Below are positions 44,575-56,789 of a stretch of DNA of 64,000 nucleotides, piece by piece. Source of the DNA: Agroathelia rolfsii (taxonomy: Eukaryota; Basidiomycota; Agaricomycetes; Amylocorticiales; Amylocorticiaceae). The position numbers and the translations under genes were made by a program. The first letter of the stretch is position 1. Each line of letters starts with the position of its first letter. The stretch spans positions 620,001 through 684,000 of the forward strand of contig JABRWF010000001.1 of NCBI GenBank assembly GCA_018343915.1, written 5' to 3'. A model generated the notes under the pieces. The model did not search any database. It saw only the letters and a program-made list of their open reading frames with translations, and had not been told where the DNA came from.

Positions 44575-45585
44575 TGTCAAGGCTTACGCACTTGACTCTA
44601 CCAAAAGACACAACCCGCTGTAAGGTACGCGGGCGGGCTGTAAAGCCGGGTTTTACGTGTACGACTTGTTTGGTATTCTTTATTCAGACACCCACGTGCT
44701 CCCGTTGCTACCTTTCGTAATAGTATACTCTAAGCTTTACTTTGCTAAGATCGTGGTCAGTACTCTAGCCGGAGGCTTCCCGTGTACTCTCTTCGCGTCA
44801 AATAAGGCTTATAGTATTTCTTACTGAGGATAGGCGGCTTAGCCCTCCGTGGTCTACGTAATGTCTGCTAGGTCTTATTTCTGCCTAGGCCTAAATGAAT
44901 AGGGCTTGGATATCACGCGCAAATACCTCCTGTTTGTATTGAGGACTTTCAAAGACTTATGCCCTCTGATACTAGGGCACGTATGTACTACTTAGATGCC
45001 TATGAGGCCTTACTCTAAATAGAAAAGGGGTAGAGAGAGAGGGTGAGGTGGGCTAGGATGTGTAAGCCTGAAGGCGAAAAATATATTAGTAATATGATGA
45101 GTACAAGAGGGGGGGTGCCCTTACCTGAAGGCGAAAAGGTCGAAGCTAAGGTTCAGGTAAGGGTTACATGCTTGTATTTATACATAAAACAAAGGGCCCG
45201 TGCGCAGCCTTGATGGTCTGTGCGCAGCAGGGTTCATAAGCGGAAATGACAGTAATGCAGGGGCAGTGCTTTGTGCCTAAGTCCAATGAGCAACCGATCG
45301 GAATGATGAGTCTAGTACTCCTTAGTAATCGCACAGTGATTGGAACAACCCTGGTTCCTGAGTCTAGACCTTTTGATGAAAAGGAATAGTCTAGACTCCG
45401 CCTTCCTAATATACTCTTGTCACGAGCACTCCTGTCACGTGGGGCTAACACAGCCAGTCACACGCACGTCAAGATGTCGCCTGCAAGGTATTTTGTCCAT
45501 ATCTCATTCAATAAAAATCGTAAAAATATAGTAAAAATATGTACAAGTTCGTAAGAAAAAGGCGAAAAATGTCCAACTCATAACA
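44575..45585 (-). repeat. Solo family C LTR (1,011 bp)
   Basis: TGTCAAGGCTTACGC to ACTCATAACA with TSD CCGCA (44570-44574, 45586-45590), inserted in the pol of its own family. Confidence 0.95.
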
Positions 45586-45957
45586 CCGCACACAAACCAT
45601 CCGAACAGGATCAACCCCCACCTGAACCTGTAGAAGTCGAAGGAGAAGAAGAATGGGAAGTCAACAAGATCAAGGATTCTAGGATTTCTGGACGACCAAA
45701 ATGACTGGAGTATCTGGTCAGTTGGAAGGATGCTCCTGGAGAAGACAATTGGGAACCCGCCGATAACCTGACATATGCCAAGGCCAGAATACAAGATTTC
45801 CACAAAAGGCACCCCAATACACCTAAACGCTTGAATGCTGCAGTCTTTGGGGAATTACCTTTTTGGCCAATTGAAAATTTTATGGAAACAACAACAAGGG
45901 AAAATGCCGGATGGGAACTAGGGAAGTTCCGGAGTAACTCCCTTGAGAAGGGGGTAA

Positions 45958-46968
45958 TGTTATAAGTTGGACATTTTTCGCCTTTTCTTTACGAACATGT
46001 ACATATTTTTATTGCATTTTTACGATTTTTATTCATTGAGATATGGATGAAATACCTTGCAGGCGACATCTTGACGCGCGTGTGACTGGCTGTGTTAGCC
46101 CTACGTGACAGGAGTGCTCGTGACAAGAGTATATTAGGAAGGCGGAGTCTAGATCATTCCTTTTCATCAAAAGGTCTAGACTCAGGAACCAGGGTCATTC
46201 CGATCACTGTGCAATTACTAAGGAGTACTAGACTTATTACTCCAATCGGTTGCTCATCGGACTTAGTCACAAAGCACTGCCCCTGCATTATTATATGTTC
46301 CTGCTTACGAACCCCGGCTGCGCACAGACCAACGAGGCTGTGCACGGGCCCTTTCATTTATGTATAAATACAAGCATATAACCCTTACCTGAACCTTAGC
46401 TTCGACCTTCTCGCCTTCAGGTAAGGGCACCCCCACTCTTGTACTTACTATATATTACTAATATATCCTCTCGCCTTCAGGCTTACAAACTGTCCTAGCC
46501 CACTCTCTCTCTCTCCCTTTCTTATTAAGCATAAGGCCTCAAGGGCAGCTTAGTGAGCGTATAAGTAGGCCTTAGTACCAGAAGGCAATAAGACTACAAA
46601 AAGTCCTCAATATACAGAGGCAGTTGCATGTGAACAAAAGCCCTATTCATTTAGGCCTAGGCAGTAAAAGTCCTAGTGAGTGTTAGTTGATCACGGAGGG
46701 CTAAGCTGCCTATCCTGAGTAAGAAGTATTCAAACGTTTATTAGACGCAAAGAGAAACACACGGGAAGTCTTAGGACAAGAGTACCGAACGTTATCCTAG
46801 CATAGTAAACCAAGAGTACACTATTATGACTGGTAGCAACAGGAGCACGTGAGCACTTGATAAAGTACCAAACTAGTCATAGACGTAAAACCCGGCCTTA
46901 TAGCCTGCCTGCGTACCTTACAAGCAGGTTGTCTTATTTGGTATAAGTCAAGCGCGTAAGCCTTGACA
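45958..46968 (+). repeat. C2 3' LTR (1,011 bp)
   Basis: Starts TGTTATAAGTTGG (one G-to-A change) straight after the polypurine tract AGAAGGGGGTAA. It is close to the 5' LTR, with scattered transitions. Confidence 0.94.
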
Positions 46969-47664
46969 TAAAGCACTGCCCCTGCATTTTTACATGTTCC
47001 TGTTTACGAACCCTGGCTGTGCACAGACCAACGAGGCTATGCACGGGCCCTTTCATTTATGCATAAATACAAGCATGTAACCCTTACCTGAACCTTAGCT
47101 TCGACCTTCTCGCCTTCAGGTAAGGGCACCCCCCCTTGTACTTACCACATATTACTAATATATTATCTCACCTTCAGGCTTGTTCATCTTAGCCCACACC
47201 CTATCCTCTCACCCTCCTATTTAGTATAAGGCCTCAAAGGCATCTAAGTAGAGTACATAAGCCCTAGTATCAGAGGGCCGTATAAGTCATAAGTCCTCAA
47301 TACAAGGAGGCGTTGTATGTGAACTAAATCCTGTTCATTCAGGTAGAGGCAGTAACAAGACCTCTCAGACGTACGTAGAGCACGGAGGGCTAAGCCGTCT
47401 ACTCCAAGTAAGAAGTTAATAGAAAACCTATTTGACGTGAAGGAAGCATATGGGAAGCCTAGTGCTAGAGTACCGACCGCGACCCTAACAAAGTAGGAGT
47501 TCAGTTAACACTATTACAAAGGATAGCAACGGGAGCACGTGCGCATCTGTTAAAAGACCAACCTAGTAATATGTAGTAAAAGGGGGTCTTACAACCCATC
47601 CCTCGCACCTTCAAGAGGGTTTACGTTTGTTGGTTACGTCAAGAGCGCAAGCCTTGACACAAAC

Positions 47665-50266
47665 GCTGCTGCTCCAATTCCCCCTTTGTATCCCAATCCA
47701 TCTGTGTACACTATTAGGCTGTGTCCACTGCCGGTATTGGCATAGTCGATTGCTGTTTCACAGTTTGGTACAATATAGTGTGTGAATTTTGGTGCCTAAC
47801 TTGCAGGCAGGGGAATAGGATTGATGGTCTCAACCCCATATGCTTCTGGGAAGGTATGGAAGAGCTTGTGTATTGGGGAGTGGTGGAGGTGTGGGAGGTA
47901 ACGTAAGCACCTTTCTACATATTTCCTTAGAGGGTGTAAAGGGGGGAGTGCCACAAGTTGAATAGTGTTATTAAAGGTTACCTGGTTGAGGCGTAATTGA
48001 GTTGGGAGGAGAACAGCATGGTATTCCAATACATCCGTGGCCATGGTATGGAAAGTGCCAGTAATAAGTTGTGTGGCTGTTCTTTAGACTCGTGCAATGT
48101 GTTGGGCTATGCCTACTGATCCTGACTGTTGTCGTGTACCTGCCACTGTTTGTACTGGGGTGTACCATACTGCCACTGCATATTCCACTTGTGGTAAGAC
48201 TATAGAGATGTAGAGCTATCTCATGAAGTGGTGGGGCACCCCTACTGTGGGCCAAGCTAGATGTGCTATAGCTAATATAGCCGCTGTCCCTTTTGCAATG
48301 GCTGATTCAGTATGTTGTTTCCATTGTAGTTTCTGGTCCATGATAACGCCTAGGTATTTTGCACTCTCCTGTGCGTTCACGTGAATACCTCCTATAACAA
48401 TTGGTGTTGGAGTGTACTTGCTTTTGTTGATTGTAAAATGGATTAATTGGAATTTTTTGATATCAAAGCGGCATGCATGTGTTGATGACCATTGGAGTAC
48501 TGCATCTAAAAGTTGTTCAAGTCTGCATATATTCTCTTTGACAGATGAGCTGGATACTGCTAGTGCTGTATTGTCTATGAATCCTACTATGAATTCATTC
48601 TGTGCTTTAGGGTTATAGATCTCCAGAAGGTCTGATGAGTAAAATAGATATAGAATAGGAGAGAGTGGAGAGCCTTGAGGAATGCCATAGCTTGCTGGGT
48701 GTGGATCCGAGGTATAGTCATCAAACTTGAGGTTTGTAAGGCGGTCTCAAAGGAAACTTGCCACCCAGTTTACCAGCTACTGTGGGGCCTGTCTCTTGCA
48801 AAGATTATGCAGTAGTCATTTATGCAAGACTGTGGGGAAAGCCTGTGATATGTCATAGAACAGTACAGAGGTAATCTGACCCTTGCGCCATGCATCCTTG
48901 ATGCATTGCATGAGGAGTAGTATAGTATCAGTAGTAGTGCGGCCTGGCTGGCCACCAAAGTGATTTGGTGGGATTAGGTTATGGGTCTCTGCTAGGTGCA
49001 AAAGTCTATTCATAACCATTGCTTCAATAACTTTAGAGAGTATATCTTCTAGAGCTATAGGGCGGTAGGCTTTTGGAATAGAGTAGTCATCTTTGCCCAG
49101 TTTCCAAAGTGTGATTGTTGTGAAAATACGCTATATCTGGGGGTGGTATCCCAGCCGGAAGCATGCATTTGCTATGTTGGTAAGGATTGGGGCAATGGTC
49201 TTGCATGTCTATTGGATAGCCATATTGGGAATACCTGAGTTCCCTGGTGCTTTGTATGGGCTCAGGTTATGTATAGCTGCTACTGCATCTTGCAAGGTGA
49301 AAAGCTCATCTAGTAGTGTTGAGGGGTATGTAAAGTTCACTATATCTTCTAGTGATGCCTGGGGTGGGGTAGGGAAAAAGGTGTCTAGTAAGATTGCACA
49401 TTTGTCCTTGCTACTTGTAGCTAGGCCTGAACTGGATTGAAGGGGGGGGATTTTTGTTGATGTATTATTTCCACTAGCTGCCGTAATGAACTTGTTTACT
49501 GTCTAGATACTTTGCTCATCAATCTCAGCCAGCCAGTTGTTCCAATAGGCTCTTTTCTATTGGCAAATTGCTGAAAAGTATTGGCATTTGATGGCTGTTG
49601 CATATTGTCTATCCTCATTGGATGCCTGTGGCCGGCTCGCTCTTTGTGTAGCTCTTTTATGTTCCTAGCAGAGGTTTGTTAGGTCTTCTGACTACCATTG
49701 TTTTGCATATTGGCTAGGTTTAGAGACTGGGGTGATTAGGGTAAGCATGGACTGGTATATACAGGTGATTGTTTCCACTGCATGGTCAATGTCTTTGGTG
49801 CTTTGTAAGGATGTAGTTCTATATTTGGATTTTAGCTTCTCATCGAAGCATTGTTGTGTTAGAATAGGCAATCCATACCTCAATGGGAGTGACGTAGTCA
49901 CAGTCATGTGGAGTATGACTGTAGTATATAGCTACGAATTTCTGTAGTAGTTACTTCATTCGTTTGTCCGTGTACCGCGTCCAAGTACAATGACAAGCGT
50001 AATTCAATCTAGCTTTGGACCTATTACTGGCTGGCTCGCTCTTTTCTCACATGTTGAAACTTGAGCTAGTCAACCAGGTGGAAAAGAGGATGTGGGGAGA
50101 ATGTTGACCTTATAAGGTTGGTATCCAGTGTTATTATTATTGCAGAATAGTCTGATCCATAGCCGTATTCTATTGAGCATTTAACCCGAGCATTGCTGAG
50201 TTCTTCCAACATAAAGACAAGGTCGATTGTTGACCATGATTGATAACTATCTGAGAAGCAGGTGCG
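47665..50266 (-). pseudogene. LINE ORF2 central part: endonuclease end, RT, RNase H start
   Basis: RT fingers and palm are readable: FGGQPGRTTTDTILLL (about 48930-48960) and VLFYDISQAFPTVLHK (48816-48870). The active-site box is FIDNTALAV (about 48556-48582) where this group has FxDDT; Asp to Asn fits G-to-A. After the thumb (KYLGVIMDQKLQWKQH), RNase H begins near 47710 with VYTDGLGYKGGIGAA. Numerous stops (for example FMR*LYIS, ARV*RT) make it a pseudogene. C LTRs cut it at both ends (CAAAC, GTGCG). Confidence 0.85.
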
Positions 50267-51281
50267 TGTCAAGGCTTACGCGCTTGACTCTACCAAAAGA
50301 CACAACCTGCTGTAAGGTATGCAGGCGGGCTGTAAAGCCGGGTTTTACATGTACGACTTGTTTGGTATTCTTTGGACAGACACCCACGTACTCCCGTTGC
50401 TACCTTTCGTAATAGGATACTCTAAACTTTACTTTGCTAAGATCGTGGTCGGTACTCCAGCTAAGGGCTTCCCGGGTACTCTCTTTGCGTCAAATAAAGC
50501 TTATTGTATTTCTTACTGAGGATAGGCGGCTTAGCCCTCCGTGGTCTACATAATGTCTGCTAGGACTTGTTACTGCCTAGGCCTAAATGAATAGGGCTTT
50601 GGATATCATGCATTTGCCCTCTGATATATTAGGGACTTAGACACTCAATGACCTCCTTATAACAAGGCTTGGTACGCTTACTAAGCTGCCCTATAGGCCT
50701 TACACTTAATAAGAAGGAAAGGGAGGGATGAAGAGGGGAAAGTGGGCTAGGACGGATGTAAGCCTGAAGGCAAAATATATTAGCTTATGTGTTAAGTACA
50801 AGTGGGGGGTGCCCTTACCTGAAGGCGAAAAGGTCGAAGCTAAGGTTCAGGTAAGGGCTTACATGCTTGTATTTATACATAAATGAAAGGGCCCGTGTGC
50901 AGCCTTGATGGTCTGTGTGCAGTCGGGGTTTGTAAGCAGGATCATGTCAAATGCAGGGGCAGTGCTTTGTGACTAAGTCCGATGAGCAACTGATCGGAAT
51001 GATGAGTCTGGTACTCCTTAGTAATTGCACAGTGATCGGAACGACCCTGGTTCCTGAGTCTAGACCTTTTGATGAAAAGGAATGGTCTAGACTCCGCCTT
51101 CCTAATATACTCTTGTCACAAGCACTCCTGTCACATGGGGCTAACACAGCCAGTCACATGCACGTCAAGATGTTGCCTGCAAGGTATTTCATCCATATCT
51201 TGATAAATAAAAATCGTAAAAATACAATAAAAATATGTACATGTTCGTAAAGAAAAAGCGAAAAATATCCAACTCATAACA
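50267..51281 (-). repeat. Solo family C LTR (1,015 bp)
   Basis: TGTCAAGGCTTACGCGC to ACTCATAACA with TSD GTGCG (50262-50266, 51282-51286), in the LINE endonuclease. Confidence 0.95.
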
Positions 51282-51286
51282 GTGCG

Positions 51287-51856
51287 GGTGCCTGGTGAGG
51301 TGTGGCATTCTAGGTGGAATGTTCCTAGGAGCTGGAGGAGTAGTTTGGCAAGTTCGCGGTTTCTTGCATTATCCATGTAGGCTGGTCGGTCAGAGCCTGA
51401 CTAGAGGGGTGAGTGGCGATTGAAGTCGCCAATAAGAATATGGTTGGAGGAGGGAGGGTGTTGGGCTAGGCTGCGGCTAATGGCAGTTATGGAGTCATTA
51501 TATTGAACATCATTGTAGATGTTATATAAGTTAATGGGGGAAGAGCCAGTGCTAAGGGACAGTCCCACTACATTGTAGTGTGGGACTAAGATAGGGTTGT
51601 ATATATCAGCTTGTATATTGGCATTGACTAGGGTTACTGCTTGGGTGGGGAAATTAGATAAGGTAGTTGATGAGGGGGCAACTGCCACCCAGTGTTTGCT
51701 CCAGTATGCGTATGTGTTAAAGTTGGTTGGCAGTTCCTGGATACAAATGATATCCCACTCATCCAGGCTAGTATCGTTCATGAGGCTATATATAATGTTG
51801 CTGCTTTTATGGTAGTTTAGTAATTTGAGACGCAACCCTGTACCTTGAGGTTCCAT
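51287..51856 (-). pseudogene. LINE ORF2 N-terminal endonuclease
   Basis: Starts at ATG 51856 (MEPQGTG). EEP-family motifs: IICIQELPTNF with the catalytic Glu, and ILIGDFNRHSPL with the Asp/Asn/His set. It would nick target DNA for target-primed reverse transcription. A TAG (TGG in origin) follows HSPL at about 51401. Confidence 0.85.
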
Positions 51857-51997
51857 TTAATGTCTCCCCTCGGCTTGTTTGGCCAAGAGGAGGAAATTTG
51901 GGTCAAAGTACGGGTAGTCCCCACCATGTCACGCTTGCATCTTAGCAGTTTCCACAGCCTTAACTGGGCAGATCTTGTCAAAGGCACGATGGGCTCC
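51857..51997 (-). pseudogene. LINE ORF1 C-terminal end
   Basis: Reads into NFLLLAKQAEGRH and a TAA (51857-51859) that directly abuts the ORF2 ATG: TAAATG. An A LTR separates it from the rest of ORF1. Confidence 0.6.
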
Positions 51998-53860
51998 TGT
52001 CAAGGGTACACTCCTTGACTATGTGATGTTGGGCGTGGGGAGCCTACTAGTGTGCACAATCAAACAATATACTCTTTAAACACTAAGTGTTAAAGTATCT
52101 AAGCAAAAGCTTTCCTACAGATACCAAACCCTTAATTCTATTGAAGGGATGGCTGGGTACTTGGTTATCTCTTACTTAATCGATGCTCTTGCAGATGTTC
52201 ACACATGCACACTTATGAGGGGATTTACACCACCTCCTAGTAAAAGTAGAGAGAGAGAGAAAGAGAGCGGGGGGCTAGGACATATGGCCTAGGCCTAAGG
52301 AATTTACCCTGAAGGCGAAGTTTTATATTAGTAATCTATTTAGAAGGGATACAAACTTGGTTACTTGCCTGAAGGTGAAGAGGTCGAAGCTGAGCTCTTC
52401 AGGACAAGCTACATGCTGTCAAGGCTTGCGCTCTTGACGAATCCAACAAGCACAACCTTCTGTAAGGTACAAAGGCAGGCCATAAAGCCGGGTTTTATAT
52501 GCGTTACTTAGTTGGATATTTATCAGGGACCCATGTGCTCCCGTTGCTGCTCTTTGTAATAGTTTACTTTAGCTAACTACTTTGCTTGGCTTGTGGTTGG
52601 TACTCCAGACAATTGTCTTCCCGTGTACTTGCTTTGCATCAAATAGTTCGCTTAAGTAATTCTTACTCGAGACAGGCGGCTTAGCCCACCATGGTCTGCA
52701 TAATCCCTGCAAGGACTTGTTACTGCCTTGACCAGAATAAACTGGATTTGATATCACGCGCAAACGCCTCCTTGTATTGAGGACTTTATGACTTAGGTTG
52801 CCCTCTGGTACTAGGGCCTTATGTGTACTACTTAGATGCCCTTAGGCCTTACACTAAATAGGGATGAGGGGGAGTGTGTATGGGCTAGGAGAAACAAGCC
52901 TGAAGGCGAGAAATATATTAGTATTTATGTAAGTATACAAGGGGGAGGTGCCCTTACCTGAAGGCAAGAAGGTCAAAGCTAAGGTTCAGGTAAGGGCTAC
53001 AAGCTTGTATTTATACATAAAATGAAGGGCCCGTGCGCAGCCTTGATGGTCTGTGCGCAGCGGGGTTCATAAGCGGAAATGACTAGAATGCAGGGGCAGT
53101 GCTTTGTTCCTAAGTCCAATGAGCAACCGATCGGAATGATGAGTCTAGTACTCCTTAGTAATCGCACAGTGATCGGAACGACCCTGGTTCCTGAGTCTAG
53201 ATCTTTTGATGAAAAGGAATGATCTAGACTCCGCCTTCCTAATATACTCTTGTCACGAGCACTCCTGTCACGTGGGGCTAACACAGCCAGTCACACGCAT
53301 GTCAAGATATTGCCTGCAAGGTATTTCGTCCGTATCTCAGTCAATAAAAATCGTAAAAATACAATAAAAATATGTACATGTCTGTAAGAAAAAGGCGAAA
53401 AATGTCCAACTCATAACACATGCACTATTTATACTACTATAGAGGGGTCTATGCGCAGCCTTGTTGGTCCATGCGCAGAGGGAAATAGAAGCATAACTGT
53501 GGCAATGCAGGGGAAGATCTTTTAGCCTAACTCCACTAGGCATCCATGTGGAGATCCATTTCTGGACCAGTATCGGTAACCATTAGGAATTGATCAGGGA
53601 AGGAAGTCTGTGTTCCTAGGCTGTGCACGGTGATGAAAATAAAAGTGTACATAGCCCCGAGATTACTCCTGTGACATGCGGCTTGGAACACATGAGGGCC
53701 AATCACATAACCACTGCACTGCCCACAGTCCACGCCCTAAAGGATAATTTTATAAGGAAAAAGGTCGAAAAAGAAAGAAAATGTAATAGTAAATTAAATA
53801 ATAGTCCAAATAATACAAGAGATAGTCTGAAAAATCGGCAAAAATTGCCTTCTCATGACA
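51998..53860 (-). repeat. Solo family A LTR split by a C LTR
   Basis: Pieces 51998-52416 and 53424-53860 sum to 856 bp. Flanks GCTCC (51993-51997) and GCTTT (53861-53865) agree if two C-to-T changes are allowed. LINE ORF1 continues across it. Confidence 0.85.
52417..53418 (-). repeat. Solo family C LTR (1,002 bp)
   Basis: TGTCAAGGCTTGCGC to ACTCATAACA with TSD CATGC (52412-52416, 53419-53423), inside the A LTR. Confidence 0.95.
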
Positions 53861-53865
53861 GCTTT

Positions 53866-54228
53866 GCTGCAGTTACTGCATTTGGCCTTGATGTGTTTAC
53901 ATTGTTGTGGGTCAGTGCATTTGGTGCTATGTGTGCATCCGCATGCTTTGGTATTGTAGTTGCCTGCGCACTAAGCACAGACAATGCTAAGGGGTAGTTC
54001 TTTCATCGCAGGGCACTCGTAGGTCATGTGGTTGAATTTCTGACAGTAGTAGCACTGAACTGGGGAAGGGATGAACTTCTCTGTTGTATATATCTTGCCT
54101 AGGACTGACATCCTGTTTAGGATGAGCTGGTTAGCTTGTTGGCATTTATAGAGGTGGATGAGCAGCAATGCTGTTGGTTTTGCATTGAGCTCCCCTGTTA
54201 GCCATTGCATTTCTGTGATGACATTGGT
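53866..54228 (-). pseudogene. LINE ORF1, part with zinc knuckle
   Basis: Reads NVITEMQWLTGELNAKPTAL... and a CCHC knuckle (CYYCQKFNHMTYEC), an RNA-binding feature of Tad/I-type ORF1. The frame joins the upstream piece at 54994 after removal of the Y element. Confidence 0.8.
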
Positions 54229-54988
54229 TGTCATGAACCAAACTCGCCGGAGACCCTGATGGAAGGTTTGGTACAACAAGAACATGGACAGACAATGCGG
54301 CAATAGACAATTGCGGCAAAGGGCACTCACGGAGGCAACAGCATGATGCGGACGTGCAAGGCTAAGGATAGGCAATAAATTGAGAGGGTCAGGTGCTTCG
54401 GCAAACAGCCAAGTCAATCGACGCAACTCAATGAAATGATGATCAAGAGAGGGGGAAAAGGGGGTCGGATGCAAAGGTACTAGTGGATGATGGGGCGAGT
54501 TGCTTTAGTCTGGACTTTGGCCAAACAAACAGCTTTGGCCCTTGTGTCACTACTTCCAACTAAATAGGATGAGAGGGGAAGTATTCTTAGTCACTAGATA
54601 TTTGAATTTCCAAACTGAAGTACATAGATACAAAGTATTTGTGTATATATACTACTACTTAGTAGAAGTGTGCAGGAAGTGAGAACAATAAGAAAACAAG
54701 TAATATCGTCAATGAAACAAATAAGGAAATGATAAGAAGAGGATGGATCGACAATACATGGGGCAAAGCACTGTAATTGTTGATTAATGCCAGGCATCAG
54801 TGTAACCATGCGGTGTGTCTGGAGTTTGTTGATCGGTGATCAGTTTTAGTTCTGACAGATGCATGCAACATGGAGGTTCTGGTGAGATAGTGCATTGTGA
54901 GTCACCGCTGGGCAACCTGAGTAAGCATGTATTATAGTGTGCATTGGAAAACGTTCCGGATGTTGATTGGGATGTGCAGTGCATGACA
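54229..54988 (-). repeat. Y-family LTR-like element, copy Y2 (760 bp)
   Basis: TGTCATGAACC to GCATGACA with TSD TTGGT (54224-54228, 54989-54993), in LINE ORF1. It is homologous to Y1 end to end in reverse orientation but has lost most CpGs. Confidence 0.85.
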
Positions 54989-54993
54989 TTGGT

Positions 54994-55772
54994 GTTGGTA
55001 AGTGTGTTCTTGTTTCCACTAAGTATAGCATCCTTGGCCGCAAGGCCGCTTGGGTCAAACTTGGTTGAGACACCATGAACCACGACTGAGTACATGCATG
55101 TGCTCACCATGACCCCTACTGCCAGACGGGCTACCCACTCATCTTGCCTCACTCTTAGCTCCCTGGCATCCTTTGCATCCATTGTTTGTATTACTAGTTT
55201 CCTATATTGAGTGTGACATACCCCTTGTAGACTAAAGTCTACAGGGAATCTGGCCTTGTCCACTTTATGTAGGGCTTTCTGCACAGCAAGGCGTATATCC
55301 TTGTGTGAGCCAGTCCTAAGGACATTGTTGGCATCTACCTTGTCTATTGACAGGAAGACCTCACACTCACAGGGCTTAGTTTTTACTACTCCTGCTGCCA
55401 CTTGAGCATAGCTTGGTGCAGTTGTCTTTAATGCTTGGATTGGGCCAGGTGCTTTGCATAGCACTTTTCAAAGCCTGGATTCCTGCTCCTGGAATTTTTC
55501 CTGGAGAAGGCCCTTCATGGATTGGTATGTGAGTTCTAGCATAGTGGACCCAGCTAGCTGGATAGCACTTGTTGCACCTTGCAAGAGGTAACACTTGACA
55601 AACATTGCAAGTTGCTTGTATGTAGCTTTCTTAGGGGTGTTGATGCTCTTGTCATCCATGCCTTTGATTATGATATCCAAGGCAGTCATAGAATTGCTTA
55701 AGCCTGCATTGAGTAGGTCATTATCAATGGCTGTGGTTGCTTAGTCTATGTTTGTGTTGGGCATAGTGTTTT
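54994..55772 (-). pseudogene. LINE ORF1, N-terminal and middle part
   Basis: Likely start ATG at 55764 (MPNTNID). It then reads through MTALDIIIKGMDD..., a Lys/Gln-rich helical region, PSYAQVAAGVV (a motif common in Tad-type ORF1) and an RRM-like stretch (VFLSIDKVDANNVL...VVHGVSTKF). Stops at codon 8 (TAA) and about 55466 (CGA to TGA) break it. A C LTR lies just upstream. Confidence 0.8.
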
Positions 55773-56784
55773 TGTCAAGGCTTACGCACTTGACTCTACC
55801 AAAAGACACAACCCGCTGTAAGGTACACGGGCGGGCTGTAAAGCTGGGTTTTACGTGTACGACTTGTTTGGTATTCTTTATTCAGACACCCACGTGCTCC
55901 CGTTGCTACCTTTCGTAATAGTATACTCTAAGCTTTACTTTGCTAAGATCGTGGTCGGTACTCTAGCCGGAGGCTTCCCGTGTACTCTCTTCGCATCAAA
56001 TAAGGCTTATAGTATTTCTTACTGAGGATAGGCGGCTTAGCCCTCCGTGGTCTACGTAATGTCTGCTAGGTCTTGTTTCTGCCTAGGCCTAAATGAATAG
56101 GGCTTGAATGTCACGCGCAAATGCCTCCTGTTTATATTGAGGGCTTTCCAAGACTTAGGCCCTCTGATACTAGGGCACGTATGTACTACTTAGATGCCTA
56201 TGAGGCCTTACTCTAAATAGAAAAGGGGTAGAGAGAGAGGGTGAGGTGGGCTAGGACGTGTAAGCCTGAAGGCGAAAAATATATTAGTTTATGTGCTAAA
56301 TACAAAAGGGGGGTTGCCCTTACCTGAAGGTGAAAAGGTCGAAGCTAAGGTTCAGGTAAGGGTTACATGCTTGTATTTATACATAAAACAAAGGGCCCGT
56401 GCGCAGCCTTAATGGTCTGTGCGCAGCAGGGTTCGTAAGCGGAAATGACAGTAATGCAGGGGCAGTGCTTTGTGCCTAAGTCCAATGAGCAACCAATCGG
56501 AATGATGAGTCTAGTACTCCTTAGTAATCGCACAGTGATCGGAACGACCCTAGTTCCTGAGTCTAGACTTTTTGATGAAAAGAAATAGTCTAGACTCCGC
56601 CTTCCTAATATACTCTTGTCACGAGCACTCCTGTCACGTGGGGCTAACACAGCCAGTCACACGCGCGTCAAGATGTCGCCTGCAAGGTATTTTGTCCATA
56701 TCTCATTCAATAAAAATCATAAAAATATAGTAAAAATATGTACAAGTTCGTAAGAAAAAGGCGAAAAATGTCCAACTCATAACA
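55773..56784 (-). repeat. Solo family C LTR (1,012 bp)
   Basis: TGTCAAGGCTTACGCAC to ACTCATAACA with TSD GTTTT (55768-55772, 56785-56789). Confidence 0.95.
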
Positions 56785-56789
56785 GTTTT

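Larger units (their letters stand above)
40498..45965 (+). pseudogene. pol: C2 pol, split by a B LTR and a C LTR
   Basis: Pieces 40498-42908, 43782-44574 and 45591-45965 join to 1,193 codons with the frame kept. Protease (AMIDSGASSSFVNY) and RT (VYIDDVIIGA, intact) are uninterrupted. Domains that follow: RNase H (VETDASSYATG), integrase zinc finger (CAMHHDSLLSGYPGQHKTLE region), core ([17 protein letters not shown]) and chromodomain. The B LTR enters just before the first integrase Asp (MDM) and the C LTR between integrase and chromodomain. TAG at about 43916 (CAG) and TGA at about 45704 (CGA) are extra stops. The terminal TAA lies within the LTR. Confidence 0.93.
37574..46968 (+). mobile_element. 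Element C2: full-length Ty3/gypsy chromovirus
   Basis: LTRs of 1,011 bp each (37574-38584, 45958-46968). Flanks CAAAG (37569-37573) and TAAAG (46969-46973) make a TSD with one C-to-T change. Without the nested B and C LTRs it is 7,506 bp. Gag and pol are recognisable end to end, with four decoded nonsense codons. Confidence 0.95.
37257..47659 (+). repeat. Solo family C LTR split by element C2
   Basis: Pieces 37257-37573 and 46974-47659 sum to about 1,003 bp. TSD CAAAC at 37252-37256 and 47660-47664, inside the LINE RNase H domain. C2 sits in its U3. Confidence 0.93.
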
